The notes: generated by a model from the letters alone, not told the origin. Counted from the stretch's first letter, positions 25,606 to 35,637 are shown. The stretch: DNA of 64,000 bases from Clostridium facile (GCF_014297275.1 NZ_JACOQK010000001.1:1860001-1924000), one strand, 5' to 3'. A program made the numbers and translations.

Positions 25606-27252
25606 ATGAGCGTACCAAAAGTCAGTGTCTTAATGGGGGTACAAAACCTAGAAAAATATATCTCTCAATCAATCGAAAGTGTTTTAACACAAACTTTTAC
25701 TGATTTTGAATTTATTATATTAGATGATGGTTCCACAGACCGTACGCTGGAAATTATTAAAGAGTATGCTGCCAAGGATGATAGGATCCGTTACTTTTCA
25801 TTTCCTCAAAAGATGGGGATTGCCTATGGCTGCAATTTTACCGTAGAAAAATCAGTTGGTAAATATTTGGCCCGTATGGATGGGGACGATTTATGGGAGC
25901 CAGAAAAACTGATGCTGCAGGTAGAGTACTTAGATTCCCACCCAGAATGTGGCGTTTGCTTTACCCAGGCGAAAATTATTGATGAAACGGGAAAAGAACT
26001 CTCTAGTAAAGAAGCAAATGATATGAATGTTTTGTTTTCTCAAACAAACAAAACACAAGCCCAATGGCTACACCATCTTTTTACACATGGTAATTGTCTC
26101 TGTCATCCAACTTCGGTAATTCGCAAAGAAGTATTTGACCATATAAATGGCTATCATAATGCATTTCGTCAGTTACCTGACTTTGATATGTGGATGCAGT
26201 TAATCCAATTTGTAGAATTCCATATTATAGAAAAACCACTTTTTTTATATCGTTGGTTTGAAAATAACACAAGTAAACCCAATCCAATAGGGATTTCTCG
26301 AACTTATCAAGAGTATTTTCAATTGTATTTACATCTATTTGATCATATACCAGATGATTTATTTATAGAAAGTTTCTCTGATTTATTTATCTGCAAAGAT
26401 TCTCAGACAGAACAGGAGTTAGCATGTGAAAAAGCTTTTTTATTGTATCATCACAGTGCAGGTTTACTTCCTGAAGCAGGCCGCCTTGCTGGTTTAACAT
26501 TGTTAACCCAACTATTAAACCAAGACGATACCCGTTCCTTATTACAAACAAAATACCATTTTGACACCTTTGATTATGTTGATTTCGAAAGCAAACCCAT
26601 CTTTTATAGTAGTTCCTATTATGATATTCCAAAAGGATTGACAAAAGATATCGTTTCCTCTACTGCAACGCTTTTTTATAGCACCGGCGATTCCATTGAT
26701 GGTACAGAATTCCTTACTACCCAATATCAAGCGGATACTGGACTACAGCAGTTAGAATTCCAGCTACCAGAAGGTACTACAATTTTACGGTTGGATCCAC
26801 TGGAAAACCACCCTTGTGTTGTCTGGTATTTAGCAGCTGAAATCAATGGAATTCCGTTACACGCCGATCCATTTAATGCACAACAGGAAGGAATTTGGTA
26901 TTTTGATAATGATCCGCAAATTGGTTTTACTTTAGAACAACCAATCAGTGGAACATTAAAGATTGTCTTGGGTGTAATGCCATTGCATCAAACAATTACA
27001 TCTAATATAAAAAATCAGCTATCTCAAGTTTCTGTTAGTAAATTATATCTCTCTAAATTTGAATCAAACTATCAACAGCAAATAGGTAAGTTAAATGAAG
27101 AAAAAGAACAACAGCAAGCAGTGATAGATAATTTAAAAGAACAATTATATGCGATGACTGTTGACCGGGATTTCAACAAACAGCAATTAGAGGCAATCCG
27201 CAATACCAAAGCGTACCGTGTTTATAAAAAAATACGCGGTATTAAAAAATAA
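25606..27252 (+). CDS. GT2 glycosyltransferase with coiled-coil tail
   Basis: A 548-residue cytoplasmic or membrane-associated glycosyltransferase. The GT-A domain covers residues 1 to about 240: VSVLMGVQNLEKYISQSIESVL, LDDGSTDRT, the DxD-type motif ARMDGDDLW, then CHPTSVIRKE and LPDFDMW. A middle domain of unknown function follows, and residues of about 490-530 form a Gln/Glu-rich coiled coil ending in KAYRVYKKIRG, a common tail in cell-surface polysaccharide transferases. The ATG at 25606 follows AAGGGGTGG; an in-frame GTG at 25597 overlaps that site. The sugar is not predictable. Confidence 0.87.
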   Translation: MSVPKVSVLMGVQNLEKYISQSIESVLTQTFTDFEFIILDDGSTDRTLEIIKEYAAKDDRIRYFSFPQKMGIAYGCNFTVEKSVGKYLARMDGDDLWEPEKLMLQVEYLDSHPECGVCFTQAKIIDETGKELSSKEANDMNVLFSQTNKTQAQWLHHLFTHGNCLCHPTSVIRKEVFDHINGYHNAFRQLPDFDMWMQLIQFVEFHIIEKPLFLYRWFENNTSKPNPIGISRTYQEYFQLYLHLFDHIPDDLFIESFSDLFICKDSQTEQELACEKAFLLYHHSAGLLPEAGRLAGLTLLTQLLNQDDTRSLLQTKYHFDTFDYVDFESKPIFYSSSYYDIPKGLTKDIVSSTATLFYSTGDSIDGTEFLTTQYQADTGLQQLEFQLPEGTTILRLDPLENHPCVVWYLAAEINGIPLHADPFNAQQEGIWYFDNDPQIGFTLEQPISGTLKIVLGVMPLHQTITSNIKNQLSQVSVSKLYLSKFESNYQQQIGKLNEEKEQQQAVIDNLKEQLYAMTVDRDFNKQQLEAIRNTKAYRVYKKIRGIKK

Positions 27253-27259
27253 TTCTTAT

Positions 27260-27294
27260 AAAAGGCAGTCTAGCAAAAGCTAGGATGCCTTTTA
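27260..27294 (+). terminator. Terminator of the GT2 gene
   Basis: Stem AAAAGGCA..CTAGC / GCTAG..TGCCTTTT between convergent genes; it overlaps the last codons of the minus-strand gene by 3 bp. Confidence 0.8.
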
Positions 27295-27585
27295 TGGTAT
27301 GGTGTGCTGAGTAAACTCAATCTGCCCCCATAGGTTAGAATCCACATCGTCCACTGTGTTGTCCTTTAATAACATACAATATTCAGTATCACAAATTGAT
27401 AGTAAACAGCAATCATACCCTTTTGCAAAACCCGTTAAAAAGTCAATTGCTCTGCTACATAAATCTGGTTCCATATTGATAAAATTAAAATAGGCGCAAC
27501 CAGTTTGGCGGAAAGTATCACAAGCATCTGCTACTTGCTGTAAGGAACTGACGGAAAACACTGGAAACGGTATACATGGTTCCAT
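27292..27585 (-). CDS. Short SepF-like protein
   Basis: A 97-residue protein whose core, LQQVADACDTFRQTGCAYFN, then EPDLCSRAIDFLTGFAKGYDC and a following beta strand YCMLL, matches the SepF/DUF552 fold (SepF consensus: variable helix, VVVNL strand, RxxDFLxG helix). SepF anchors FtsZ at division sites. This protein lacks the usual N-terminal membrane-binding helix and linker, so it is shorter than true SepF (about 150 residues) and may be a paralogue. GGAGGG precedes the ATG. Confidence 0.6.
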   Translation of the reverse strand: MEPCIPFPVFSVSSLQQVADACDTFRQTGCAYFNFINMEPDLCSRAIDFLTGFAKGYDCCLLSICDTEYCMLLKDNTVDDVDSNLWGQIEFTQHTIP

Positions 27586-27869
27586 ATAATCCCTCCTTTT
27601 TTCAATAAAATACTGTAATTATTATTATTTTATCAAGTAAAAATGAAGCTTTCACCCTGTTTCTCTAAATTTTTTCTACAATGAAACAAAAAATCTTCTA
27701 AAACAAAGCGCACACATATCTTGTAACAATTAATACATCATGCGAATCATAGTCTGCTCATAATCTATTCTGTTTTTCTTTACAAAATTACTATAATTTT
27801 TCTTTTCCCTGTTATCAATTTATTTTTATAATGAAATATATCTTGAATTATTTCCCATTGGAGAGAGTT

Positions 27870-28889
27870 ATGGCAAATTTATATTTGGTTACTGGGGCAA
27901 CTGGTCATCTAGGAAATACAATTATACAAAAATTATTGCAGAAAGGGTGCCATGTGCGCGGCCTAGCTTTGCCGTCCGATCAGACACCGCCTTTCCAATC
28001 GCCTAATATGGAATTAATCCGGGGAGATTTACGGGATATTCAAAGTTTAATTGCTTTATTTAAAGATACCGATGAAAATACTGTTTTGATTCACACTGCT
28101 GCTATTTTGTCTGCTGCACCTAAATTTGAACATTTGGTATACGATATTAACGTAAACGGAACAGAACAGCTTTTACGCATGTGTATAATGCATCACACAA
28201 AAAAATTCATTTATGTTAGCTCTTCCCATGCAATTCCAATTACCAACACCATAATAAAAGAATCCAATCAGTTTAATGCTGATGCATTAGAAACCATTTT
28301 TGCCAAAACAAAAGCAATCGCTTCCCGGTTGGTGCTGGATTACGGCGCAAAAGGATTAGATGCCTGTATTCTTCAACCTTCTGGTATGTTAGGGCCTGGG
28401 GATTATGGTACTGGACATTTAACACAATTGATTATGGATTTTATGAACCATAAGACGACCATTGATGTAAAAGGCGGATATGATTTTGTAGATGTAAGGG
28501 ATGTTGCCGATGCTGTTATCTCTTCTATCAACAATGGAATCTCCGGTGAATCATATCTCTGTACCAATCAATATTATGAAGTACAACAACTTTTCCAAAT
28601 GCTACAGAAAATAACAGGAAGGAAACCGGCAAAAACAATGGTACCTATGTGGTTTTCGAAACTCATGGTCTATTTCCATCAAAATTATCGGAATCCTTTT
28701 TTACAACCGCCATTAACTACTTCTTATGAACTGTATTCCATTCCAGAAAAAATTACGTTTTCTCATCAAAAAGCAAAAAAACAGTTACACTATACCCCCC
28801 GCCCTATTGAGGAAACTTTACTGGATACTGCTCAATGGCTTGTTTGTCATCATATGGTTCAACCAAGACCATTAGGATGTAAAATATAA
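27870..28889 (+). CDS. Extended SDR / NAD-dependent epimerase-dehydratase-like protein
   Basis: A 339-residue Rossmann-fold protein. GATGHLG (residues 9-15) is the NAD(P)-binding motif, RGDLRD and the HTAA segment follow, and VSSSHA carries the usual active-site serine. The catalytic YxxxK is altered: Phe144-Ala-Lys-Thr-Lys148, so the tyrosine is missing. It resembles the dihydroflavonol-reductase-like group. GGAGAGAG supports the ATG at 27870 over an upstream in-frame ATG. Substrate unknown; redox activity is doubtful given Phe144. Confidence 0.78.
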   Translation: MANLYLVTGATGHLGNTIIQKLLQKGCHVRGLALPSDQTPPFQSPNMELIRGDLRDIQSLIALFKDTDENTVLIHTAAILSAAPKFEHLVYDINVNGTEQLLRMCIMHHTKKFIYVSSSHAIPITNTIIKESNQFNADALETIFAKTKAIASRLVLDYGAKGLDACILQPSGMLGPGDYGTGHLTQLIMDFMNHKTTIDVKGGYDFVDVRDVADAVISSINNGISGESYLCTNQYYEVQQLFQMLQKITGRKPAKTMVPMWFSKLMVYFHQNYRNPFLQPPLTTSYELYSIPEKITFSHQKAKKQLHYTPRPIEETLLDTAQWLVCHHMVQPRPLGCKI

Positions 28890-28892
28890 AAA

Positions 28893-28925
28893 GACCAGGC
28901 TATCAGTAAAATGGTAGTCTGGTTT
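28893..28925 (+). terminator. Terminator of the SDR gene
   Basis: 13-bp stem GACCAGGCTATCA / TGGTAGTCTGGTT with G-U pairs, then TTTTCT. Confidence 0.8.
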
Positions 28926-29116
28926 TTCTATTTTGTCAATTTTAACAAATATCCTATCTTTATTTGTTTATTTTATCTTAATATAATCATTCAAAAAAAT
29001 TTTATTTTTCGTCTTTTTCACCAAAAAATACAAATTTTTTTCTTTTTAGTTGCCAATGTTTTTAATTTATATTATAATAAATAAGTTAATAAATATATGT
29101 ATAGGAGATTTATAAT

Positions 29117-30637
29117 ATGACAAATAATATTTGGATTATTATAGCCTTTGGAGCATATTTATTATTTATGATGCTCATTGGCTTCATTTGTTACAAAAAA
29201 ACAAAAACATCAGAAGATTATTTTTTAGGAGGTAGAAGCCTTGGAGGTTGGGTAGCCGCTTTAAGTGCGCAGGCTTCCGACATGAGTGGATGGCTATTAA
29301 TGGGGCTGCCAGGTGCTATTTATGCATTGGGTACAGGGCAAATTTGGATTGCGGTTGGCCTTGCAATTGGTACTATTTTAAACTGGTGTATTGTAGCATC
29401 CAAACTACGCCGCTATACTATTAAGGCAGGAAATGCCCTTACTTTACCAGAATTTTTCGAAAACCGGTTTGAAGATAAATACAAAGTATTGCGCGTTGCA
29501 TCTTCTTTGTTTATTATGATCTTTTTCCTTGTGTATACCGCTTCCGGCTTCTCGGCAGGGGCAACCTTATTTTCCACCGTATTTGGTATTGATTACAAAA
29601 TAGCCTTATTAATTGGTGTCTTTGTTATTTTGGTCTATACCTTTTTAGGAGGATTTTTGGCTGTATGCTGGACAGACTTTGTACAAGGATTTATGATGTT
29701 GATTTCTCTAATTGTCGTTCCTGGATTCGCGATTGGAATTTTAGGTGGATTTGATGGGGCTGGTCAAGTATATCAAGAAATTGGCCACCATTTCTTAAAC
29801 CCAATGTTCAGTGGAGGAGAGCAACTTTCTATTGTTAGCATTATTTCACAGCTTGCATGGGGATTGGGATACTTTGGTATGCCCCATATTTTAATCCGTT
29901 TTATGGCGATTAAAAATGAAACTGAAGTGCGGAAATCTCGTAAAATCGGTATTATATGGGTGGTTATTTCATTAACTGCCTCCTGTACACTAGGGGTAAT
30001 TGGAGCGGCGTTCTTTGCAAACCAACCATTAGAAAATTCCGAGAGTGTATTTATCCAGATGATTAATACCATCTTTTCTGATCATCTTGGTATTCCTTTT
30101 GTTGGTGGCCTTCTATTGTGCGGTATTCTGGCCGCCATTATGTCTACAGCGGATTCTCAACTGTTGGTTACTGCATCTTCTATCTCAGAAGACGTATACA
30201 AAGGGGTTATTAATAAAAATGCTAGTGATAAAAGCATGTTAATGATTAGCCGTATTACTGTTTTAATCGTGTCCGCAATTGCGTTTGTTATTGCACTGGA
30301 TCCGAATAGCAGTGTTATGGGGCTGGTATCCAACGCTTGGTCTGGATTTGGATCTACATTTGGTCCAGTTGTATTGTTAGCATTGTTCTGGAGACGCTCT
30401 AATGTTGCTGGAGCGGCTTCTGGTATGATTGCTGGAGGCTTAACTGTAATCCTATGGGATTACATTCCATTTGGTGGTTCTACTCTTGCTACTATGACAG
30501 GTGTTTACTCCTTAATCCCAGGCTTTGCAATCTGCGCAGTTGTTATGGTTGTTGTCAGCCTATTAACAAAAGCTCCATCCAAAACAATGCTGGATACTTT
30601 TGATGAAGTAACTGCTAATAAAGAAATTACAGAATAA
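29117..30637 (+). CDS. putP: Sodium/proline symporter
   Basis: A 506-residue SSS-family transporter importing proline with sodium. The N-terminus has EDYFLGGRSLGGWVAALSAQ and the sodium-site segment SDMSGWLLMGLPGAIY, followed by the conserved GYFGMPHILIRFMAIK and AAIMSTADSQLLV. Thirteen hydrophobic segments are expected. TAGGAGAT precedes the ATG, and a long palindromic terminator follows. No proline-catabolism gene is nearby. Confidence 0.94.
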   Translation: MTNNIWIIIAFGAYLLFMMLIGFICYKKTKTSEDYFLGGRSLGGWVAALSAQASDMSGWLLMGLPGAIYALGTGQIWIAVGLAIGTILNWCIVASKLRRYTIKAGNALTLPEFFENRFEDKYKVLRVASSLFIMIFFLVYTASGFSAGATLFSTVFGIDYKIALLIGVFVILVYTFLGGFLAVCWTDFVQGFMMLISLIVVPGFAIGILGGFDGAGQVYQEIGHHFLNPMFSGGEQLSIVSIISQLAWGLGYFGMPHILIRFMAIKNETEVRKSRKIGIIWVVISLTASCTLGVIGAAFFANQPLENSESVFIQMINTIFSDHLGIPFVGGLLLCGILAAIMSTADSQLLVTASSISEDVYKGVINKNASDKSMLMISRITVLIVSAIAFVIALDPNSSVMGLVSNAWSGFGSTFGPVVLLALFWRRSNVAGAASGMIAGGLTVILWDYIPFGGSTLATMTGVYSLIPGFAICAVVMVVVSLLTKAPSKTMLDTFDEVTANKEITE

Positions 30638-30664
30638 ACTGGTACAAAATCTTATTACATAAGT

Positions 30665-30706
30665 AATCGCTTGAGATTTACAATTGTAAATCTCAAGCGA
30701 TTTATT
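30665..30706. terminator. Long palindromic terminator
   Basis: A 19-bp perfect palindrome AATCGCTTGAGATTTACAA / TTGTAAATCTCAAGCGATT with a T-rich tail, between putP and the convergent amidase gene. Confidence 0.85.
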
Positions 30707-30773
30707 TTAATAATGGCTAAATTGGTAAATAGATTTAAAATACTATCCAACAATCCATTAATTTATTGAAAAA

Positions 30774-32900
30774 TTATTTCCTTCTTAGACGTCTTATACC
30801 AACTACACCACCTGATAAAGCAATAATGGCAGTTACAAACGCAATTGTAATCGGAACGTCCCCTGTTTGTGGTGCTGGTACCTTTGTGTCTATATTAACA
30901 TTCTCACCAGATGTACTGGAAGGAGTATCTGGTAAGATAGGCTGTTTTGCTAATGCATCATACGCTTTAGCTAATGCCAATGTTGCATCATAAGTAGCAG
31001 AAACATCACTTTTATCTACAGAAGTTGCTACTCCTAATGCGGTAGATAAACTGCTCCAGCTTTCAGCTGTATAATCGGATGGAGTTAATTGATTGATCTC
31101 ACTAATAAAACTATCTAAGTATGCATTTAATTTTTGGTCAGGTAATACTGGAGTTGTAGAAGGTTGTACACGTATTCCCTTCGCAGTCTGTTCATATCCA
31201 TAAGCAATTTCAATCATAGTTGCTTCATTTCCATAGCTGGAAAACATGGAGATACCAAGAGGCATTTGTGTTGTAACGCCTTCAGAAGGATCTACTTGTG
31301 CTACTCCCATTGGCATCATCATTTCTGGAAGACCCGCTACCGGACCAAATTTATTGATATATGCCGCTGTATTGCTGTGGATCGTTGTGCTATCCCCATC
31401 AGATTCTTCTTCTAAGCATGGAACATCCGTTTGGGATACATAAATCACAGCATCAATCCCATTGTTTTTTAAAATTTGGCTAACAGTATTTCTAAAATTA
31501 AGCCGGGCATTCCAGTTTGCCTCATATTCTGCCGTTGGTGTACCATCAGCATTAAACCTTGGATTTACCAATTCATTTTCTGGGGTGTTATATCCATCTA
31601 AATCAGAAATATATCCACCATTTTCTTTAATATCCTGTACACTGTGCATAGTCGCATTATCGCCAAGTGCCTGGAAATACTCATACATATCCCATTCAAA
31701 TGCGCTGCTACCCGATAGGCGTGCTGAGTTAACAGCTCCGTTTAATTGGAAAATCAAACTATCTGGCAGAAGAGAAGAAATATCTACTAGTTCTGCCCCA
31801 CCTTCTTTTAACGTATTTAAAGTATCATTTACCATTCCTTGCATATCAGGATCCAGCTCAGTTGGTGTTTCTAATTCAGATGTTACCCAATTTCCAGAAT
31901 CATCTTTAGAAGTCGTAGTATAAATTCCAAATGAGTTCGTTAAGTAACCAATTTTTTTACCCTCTAACCCATCTGCGTTTAAATAAGAGGTATATCCATC
32001 CTCTGGAATCAAACTATCCGCATTAGCTGTATAATGGTCTTTGCTATCTGTACCAGCAATAATATCCAGCATAATAGCCAAATCTTCTACCGTACGGCAC
32101 ATTGGGCCTGTTACATCCTGATCCGCATTTAATGGAACAACACCATCAATACTGGTAAGCCCTTTGGAGGGACGTAAGCCATATAAATTGGAAAAACTGG
32201 ATGGTCGACGAATTGAGGAACCTGTATCCGTTCCCAAGCCAGCTGCGCCGAAATTTGAAGTCACCGCAACCGCAGTACCTCCTGAAGAACCCGCGGGAGT
32301 ACGGGAAGTATCATAAGCGTTATGTACAGTACCTCCCATGGAACTTCTAGAATTGGAACCGGAAAAAGCAAATTCTGATAAATTAGTTTTTGCTAATATG
32401 ATAGCACCTGCTTCCTTCAATCTAGCAATCACAGTAGCATCGTCATTTGCGATAGAACCAGATAAGGCAGTAGCTCCAGCAGTAGTGGACATTCCTTCGT
32501 AATCATAGTTATCTTTCACTACAATTGGAATACCATGTAAAGGCCCTCTTGTGTTTCCAGTCTCACGTTCCTGATCCAATTCTTCTGCAATTTCCATTGC
32601 GTCTGGATTAATGGAAATAATCGCATTTAAATCCTTAGAATCATCATAGGCATTAATCCGATCAAGATACATTTGTACTAATTCAGCCGAAGTAACCTTG
32701 TTGGATTCCATCGCATCCCGTAGTTCATAGATTGTGGCATCCATTAAGTCAGCAGTAGTAAACATATTTTCTACTTGTTGTGTCCTAGTCATTAAAGAGG
32801 ATTGATCCGCAGCATAAACAGTTGAAGATATGGAAGCCATTATTGCCATAGCCACTAAAACCGCAACAGTTTTAGAAATCAAATTTGTTCGTTTTCTCAT
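30774..32900 (-). CDS. Secreted, wall-anchored amidase-signature protein
   Basis: A 708-residue exported enzyme. Residues 1-31 are a signal peptide ending VYAA. The amidase-signature domain spans about 50-590 with a complete Ser-cisSer-Lys triad: Lys129 in VVKD, Ser205 in AGSSGG, and Ser229 in TDTGSSIR. A FIVAR-like helical repeat follows (about 605-670). The C-terminus has APQTGD, a hydrophobic helix and RRLRRK, a sortase-type signal with a non-canonical motif. It would hydrolyse amides outside the cell; substrate unknown. Confidence 0.87.
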   Translation of the reverse strand: MRKRTNLISKTVAVLVAMAIMASISSTVYAADQSSLMTRTQQVENMFTTADLMDATIYELRDAMESNKVTSAELVQMYLDRINAYDDSKDLNAIISINPDAMEIAEELDQERETGNTRGPLHGIPIVVKDNYDYEGMSTTAGATALSGSIANDDATVIARLKEAGAIILAKTNLSEFAFSGSNSRSSMGGTVHNAYDTSRTPAGSSGGTAVAVTSNFGAAGLGTDTGSSIRRPSSFSNLYGLRPSKGLTSIDGVVPLNADQDVTGPMCRTVEDLAIMLDIIAGTDSKDHYTANADSLIPEDGYTSYLNADGLEGKKIGYLTNSFGIYTTTSKDDSGNWVTSELETPTELDPDMQGMVNDTLNTLKEGGAELVDISSLLPDSLIFQLNGAVNSARLSGSSAFEWDMYEYFQALGDNATMHSVQDIKENGGYISDLDGYNTPENELVNPRFNADGTPTAEYEANWNARLNFRNTVSQILKNNGIDAVIYVSQTDVPCLEEESDGDSTTIHSNTAAYINKFGPVAGLPEMMMPMGVAQVDPSEGVTTQMPLGISMFSSYGNEATMIEIAYGYEQTAKGIRVQPSTTPVLPDQKLNAYLDSFISEINQLTPSDYTAESWSSLSTALGVATSVDKSDVSATYDATLALAKAYDALAKQPILPDTPSSTSGENVNIDTKVPAPQTGDVPITIAFVTAIIALSGGVVGIRRLRRK

Positions 32901-32940
32901 TTCATTACAAACTTCCTTCCAAAAAATTTATCTTCCCGGG

Positions 32941-32980
32941 AAAATAAAAAGGACAAAGGCTTTATGACGCCTTTGTCCTT
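32941..32980 (-). terminator. Terminator of the 427-codon surface gene
   Basis: 12-bp stem AAGGACAAAGGC / GCCTTTGTCCTT, followed on the minus strand by TTTTTATTTT; about 115 bp after the stop. Confidence 0.85.
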
Positions 32981-33096
32981 ATTTTGAATTATAGCACCGT
33001 TTTAATTGTTTGTCAATAATTTTTTAAAACTTTTACCTAAATATAAAACGCCCTTTTATATTGGAGGCAGTTTATTTTTTCTTTTAAAACTTGTAG

Positions 33097-34371
33097 CTAT
33101 TTTGTATTGTTACCAATTCTCTTTTCTCTTGTTCCTACTGTTAAAAGAATAGCTCCTCCTAATAACATAGCAATTCCTACAAATGGAGCATGGTCACCAG
33201 TAGCAGGGATATTAGAAGTATTGGTACCTGGTTTTCCAGTAGGTTGTTCTGGTTTCGCTTCTGGAACTGGATCTGGATTTGGTTTAATGGTTTCTGAAGT
33301 TTCAGCAATAGCATAAAGGCTGAAATGGCTGGCGTCAAATCCTATAAAAGGAAAATCCTCTACCACATCTATCATTACGGATTCTACCTCAGTTGCAGCC
33401 CCTTGGCTATCAATACGATATACTTTGGTTCGGCTTGGGTCATACCCTTCTGGTAATGGAGCTGCGATTGCTACTTCCCCTTTTGGCTGGATCTCCTCCC
33501 CATTATTCATCAAAGAAATATCATATAACGTAAAATGATCAGCATCAATAGCGCTTTTTACCATTTCATAATCGTTACCTTCGGTGATCTGACGGGAATT
33601 CATCGTAGTGCCTTCTGGGACAATAGATTCATCCGCTGTAATAATAATATTAGTTTCTGGATCATACGCAATAGATGTTGGCATATAGTCTAAGCTTGGG
33701 AATTGATCTACGGGTTGGAAAGAAATGTATTTCCAATCTTCACCGTTCTGTGCTACCGTCAAGACACATTTGGTATATTCAGATTCGTTGTCCATATTTG
33801 GATTTTGATCCGCAGTTTTGTTCGAAACTTTAGCATAAATCTCAACATAAGTTTCAGTACCTACGACTGGCTGAATACCAACCAACTCTGTTAAATAAGG
33901 AGCATCTCCAATTCCAGCTTCAGGAATCACGAAACTATCCAGTTCCGCATGATATTCGCCCAATATGCCTAAATCTACTCCGGTCATGTCAGGAACACTT
34001 TTGTAGTATTGAGCTGTAATAGCAGCAAAATCATCATATGGGATAACATATTGGTAATTCTCTGGCTGATAATATTTTTGGTCATATACCTGGTCATTAC
34101 CTTTCATTTTTGTAACCTGAAAAGCATCCGCCGCAGGTGGAACCTCTTCAAAGAAATGGTCTGCCCGTTCCGCATCACTTGTAAACTCTGTAAATTGTGT
34201 GTAATTTACATATTCTTTTATGGTTTCTTCCATCTCAGCTTTGGTAAAATCCGGAGGTAGGAATTGATTCCCTTCTGCTGCCAAAGTGGTTAGAGGAAAT
34301 GCAGCCAGCGCCATTACACCAGCTAAAAGAATTGCCCCTATCTTCTTTTTCATAGATTTTTGAAATTTCAC
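33097..34371 (-). CDS. Wall-anchored surface protein, unknown function
   Basis: A 424-residue exported protein. The signal peptide MKKKIGAILLAGVMALAAFP ends near TTLAAEG. The body, rich in Asp, Glu, Tyr and Pro, is not recognised; the second half has beta-rich segments such as HFTLYDISLMNNGEEI. The C-terminus has a Pro-rich spacer, IPATGD, a hydrophobic helix and a basic end, a sortase-type signal. AAGGAG supports the GTG start at 34371, eight bases downstream of it. The first in-frame ATG is 18 bp further on. Confidence 0.78.
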   Translation of the reverse strand: MKFQKSMKKKIGAILLAGVMALAAFPLTTLAAEGNQFLPPDFTKAEMEETIKEYVNYTQFTEFTSDAERADHFFEEVPPAADAFQVTKMKGNDQVYDQKYYQPENYQYVIPYDDFAAITAQYYKSVPDMTGVDLGILGEYHAELDSFVIPEAGIGDAPYLTELVGIQPVVGTETYVEIYAKVSNKTADQNPNMDNESEYTKCVLTVAQNGEDWKYISFQPVDQFPSLDYMPTSIAYDPETNIIITADESIVPEGTTMNSRQITEGNDYEMVKSAIDADHFTLYDISLMNNGEEIQPKGEVAIAAPLPEGYDPSRTKVYRIDSQGAATEVESVMIDVVEDFPFIGFDASHFSLYAIAETSETIKPNPDPVPEAKPEQPTGKPGTNTSNIPATGDHAPFVGIAMLLGGAILLTVGTREKRIGNNTK

Positions 34372-34423
34372 AAGTAGCACTCCTTCCTTTTTTCTATTTT
34401 CTTCTTGTGAATCAGATAATGAA

Positions 34424-34517
34424 TACTTTATCGTTCTACTCTATTTTTATAAAAATAGGCTTAAAAAACCTATTTTAAAACAGATTTTAACATTTGTTTA
34501 ATAAGAACGATAAAGTA
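34424..34517. repeat. 94-bp element with 14-bp terminal inverted repeats
   Basis: TACTTTATCGTTCT (34424-34437) and AGAACGATAAAGTA (34504-34517) are perfect inverted repeats around an inner AAAATAGG/CCTATTTT hairpin. Both outer ends are TA. It could be a MITE-like element or a long hairpin upstream of the surface-protein gene. The remainder of the 34381-34689 gap shows nothing clear. Confidence 0.5.
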
Positions 34518-34689
34518 TATATATTATATCATATTTTGTGCATTTTCACAATATAGTAGAATAAAAATACTGTCTAAATTTATAGGATTTGAATTGTATA
34601 AAAGGAATAACTACACTGTAATATTTCTCACTTTATCCTTTTCAATTATTTTCCAAAAGCATTCTATCCACTGATAATACAGCTACAGC

Positions 34690-35637
34690 TTATAGTCGCA
34701 ATGTATTCCACAAACGCAACAATGTCTGATTGCCATTCTCATTGGATGTCATGATAACTTCCCCAACATAGTAGCTCCTTGCATTAAAATAATCATCTTC
34801 TATCTGAATATTGTCCCCAGGATAGGCTGCCAGAAGTTCTGGTAATATAACCTCTACTTCCATGGATTTTACACGAGAGTTTAATGCAACTTGTTTTACC
34901 GCATCATCTGGCTGGGTTTTCCAAGCTGCTGGCAAACGGTAATACCGTTCTCGTTGAATTTTATAATCAATTGCATAAGGGGCATCAAAATAATTGGAAT
35001 AATCCTGTGGATTGTCAGGATTTTGCCAATAAATCCTGGATAATAACTGGCTTCGGTCATTGGTGTACCGAAAACGAGTATAGTAGTGCTCAGAGTCTGG
35101 TTTATTTCCAATGATATACATCTTTTGATTGAGCCATCGAGCGGTTAATGTTCCATCTTTTGTTACCAATGGAAAATAATAGTATGCCCTTCTACAAAAA
35201 ATATCAATTACATTCCAGGCGCTCATCCCCACAGTAATCTCTAATTTTGGCAGGGTATAACTCAGTAATCCATTCGCTTTTATCCCATAAGGAAGAGCGT
35301 AATTCTGGTAAATATATTCCGAACTGCAATTTTCCAAGACAGTAGGACGAACCTGATTTTGCAATAGCCTTGTTTCATATCCTGAGGCCTCAATCTCCAA
35401 AAATTCTCCAACGGCGGTAAGCTGGGTAACCTGTTTATCTACAAATCCGTGGAATAACAGCTCATTCTCCAAATATACTTTAATGCTGGCAAACTCATAT
35501 GCTTGGTTTTTATCGATAAATAAACCTTTAAACTTACTCCCTACTGTATAAATGCAAGCGAAATACTCAAATTCCACCAGATGGGATAGGGTTGCTGTTT
35601 CATTGTTTACTGTAGAAGCTAATACAAGGATATTCAT
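34690..35637 (-). CDS. Phage baseplate hub-like protein (XkdQ/gpD type)
   Basis: A 315-residue structural protein. The N-terminus forms the barrel seen in tail-hub proteins (FACIYTVGSKFKGLFIDKNQ, then LENELLFHGFVDKQV and FLEIEASGYETRLLQNQVRP). The middle has TVGMSAWNVIDIFCRRA, which recalls the adhesion-to-hub region of late-control gpD/XkdQ proteins, and the C-terminus has YPGDNIQIEDDYFNARSYYVGEV. ATG overlaps the upstream stop (ATGA). It is the last gene of the phage cassette and the only clear tail-side component. Confidence 0.65.
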   Translation of the reverse strand: MNILVLASTVNNETATLSHLVEFEYFACIYTVGSKFKGLFIDKNQAYEFASIKVYLENELLFHGFVDKQVTQLTAVGEFLEIEASGYETRLLQNQVRPTVLENCSSEYIYQNYALPYGIKANGLLSYTLPKLEITVGMSAWNVIDIFCRRAYYYFPLVTKDGTLTARWLNQKMYIIGNKPDSEHYYTRFRYTNDRSQLLSRIYWQNPDNPQDYSNYFDAPYAIDYKIQRERYYRLPAAWKTQPDDAVKQVALNSRVKSMEVEVILPELLAAYPGDNIQIEDDYFNARSYYVGEVIMTSNENGNQTLLRLWNTLRL

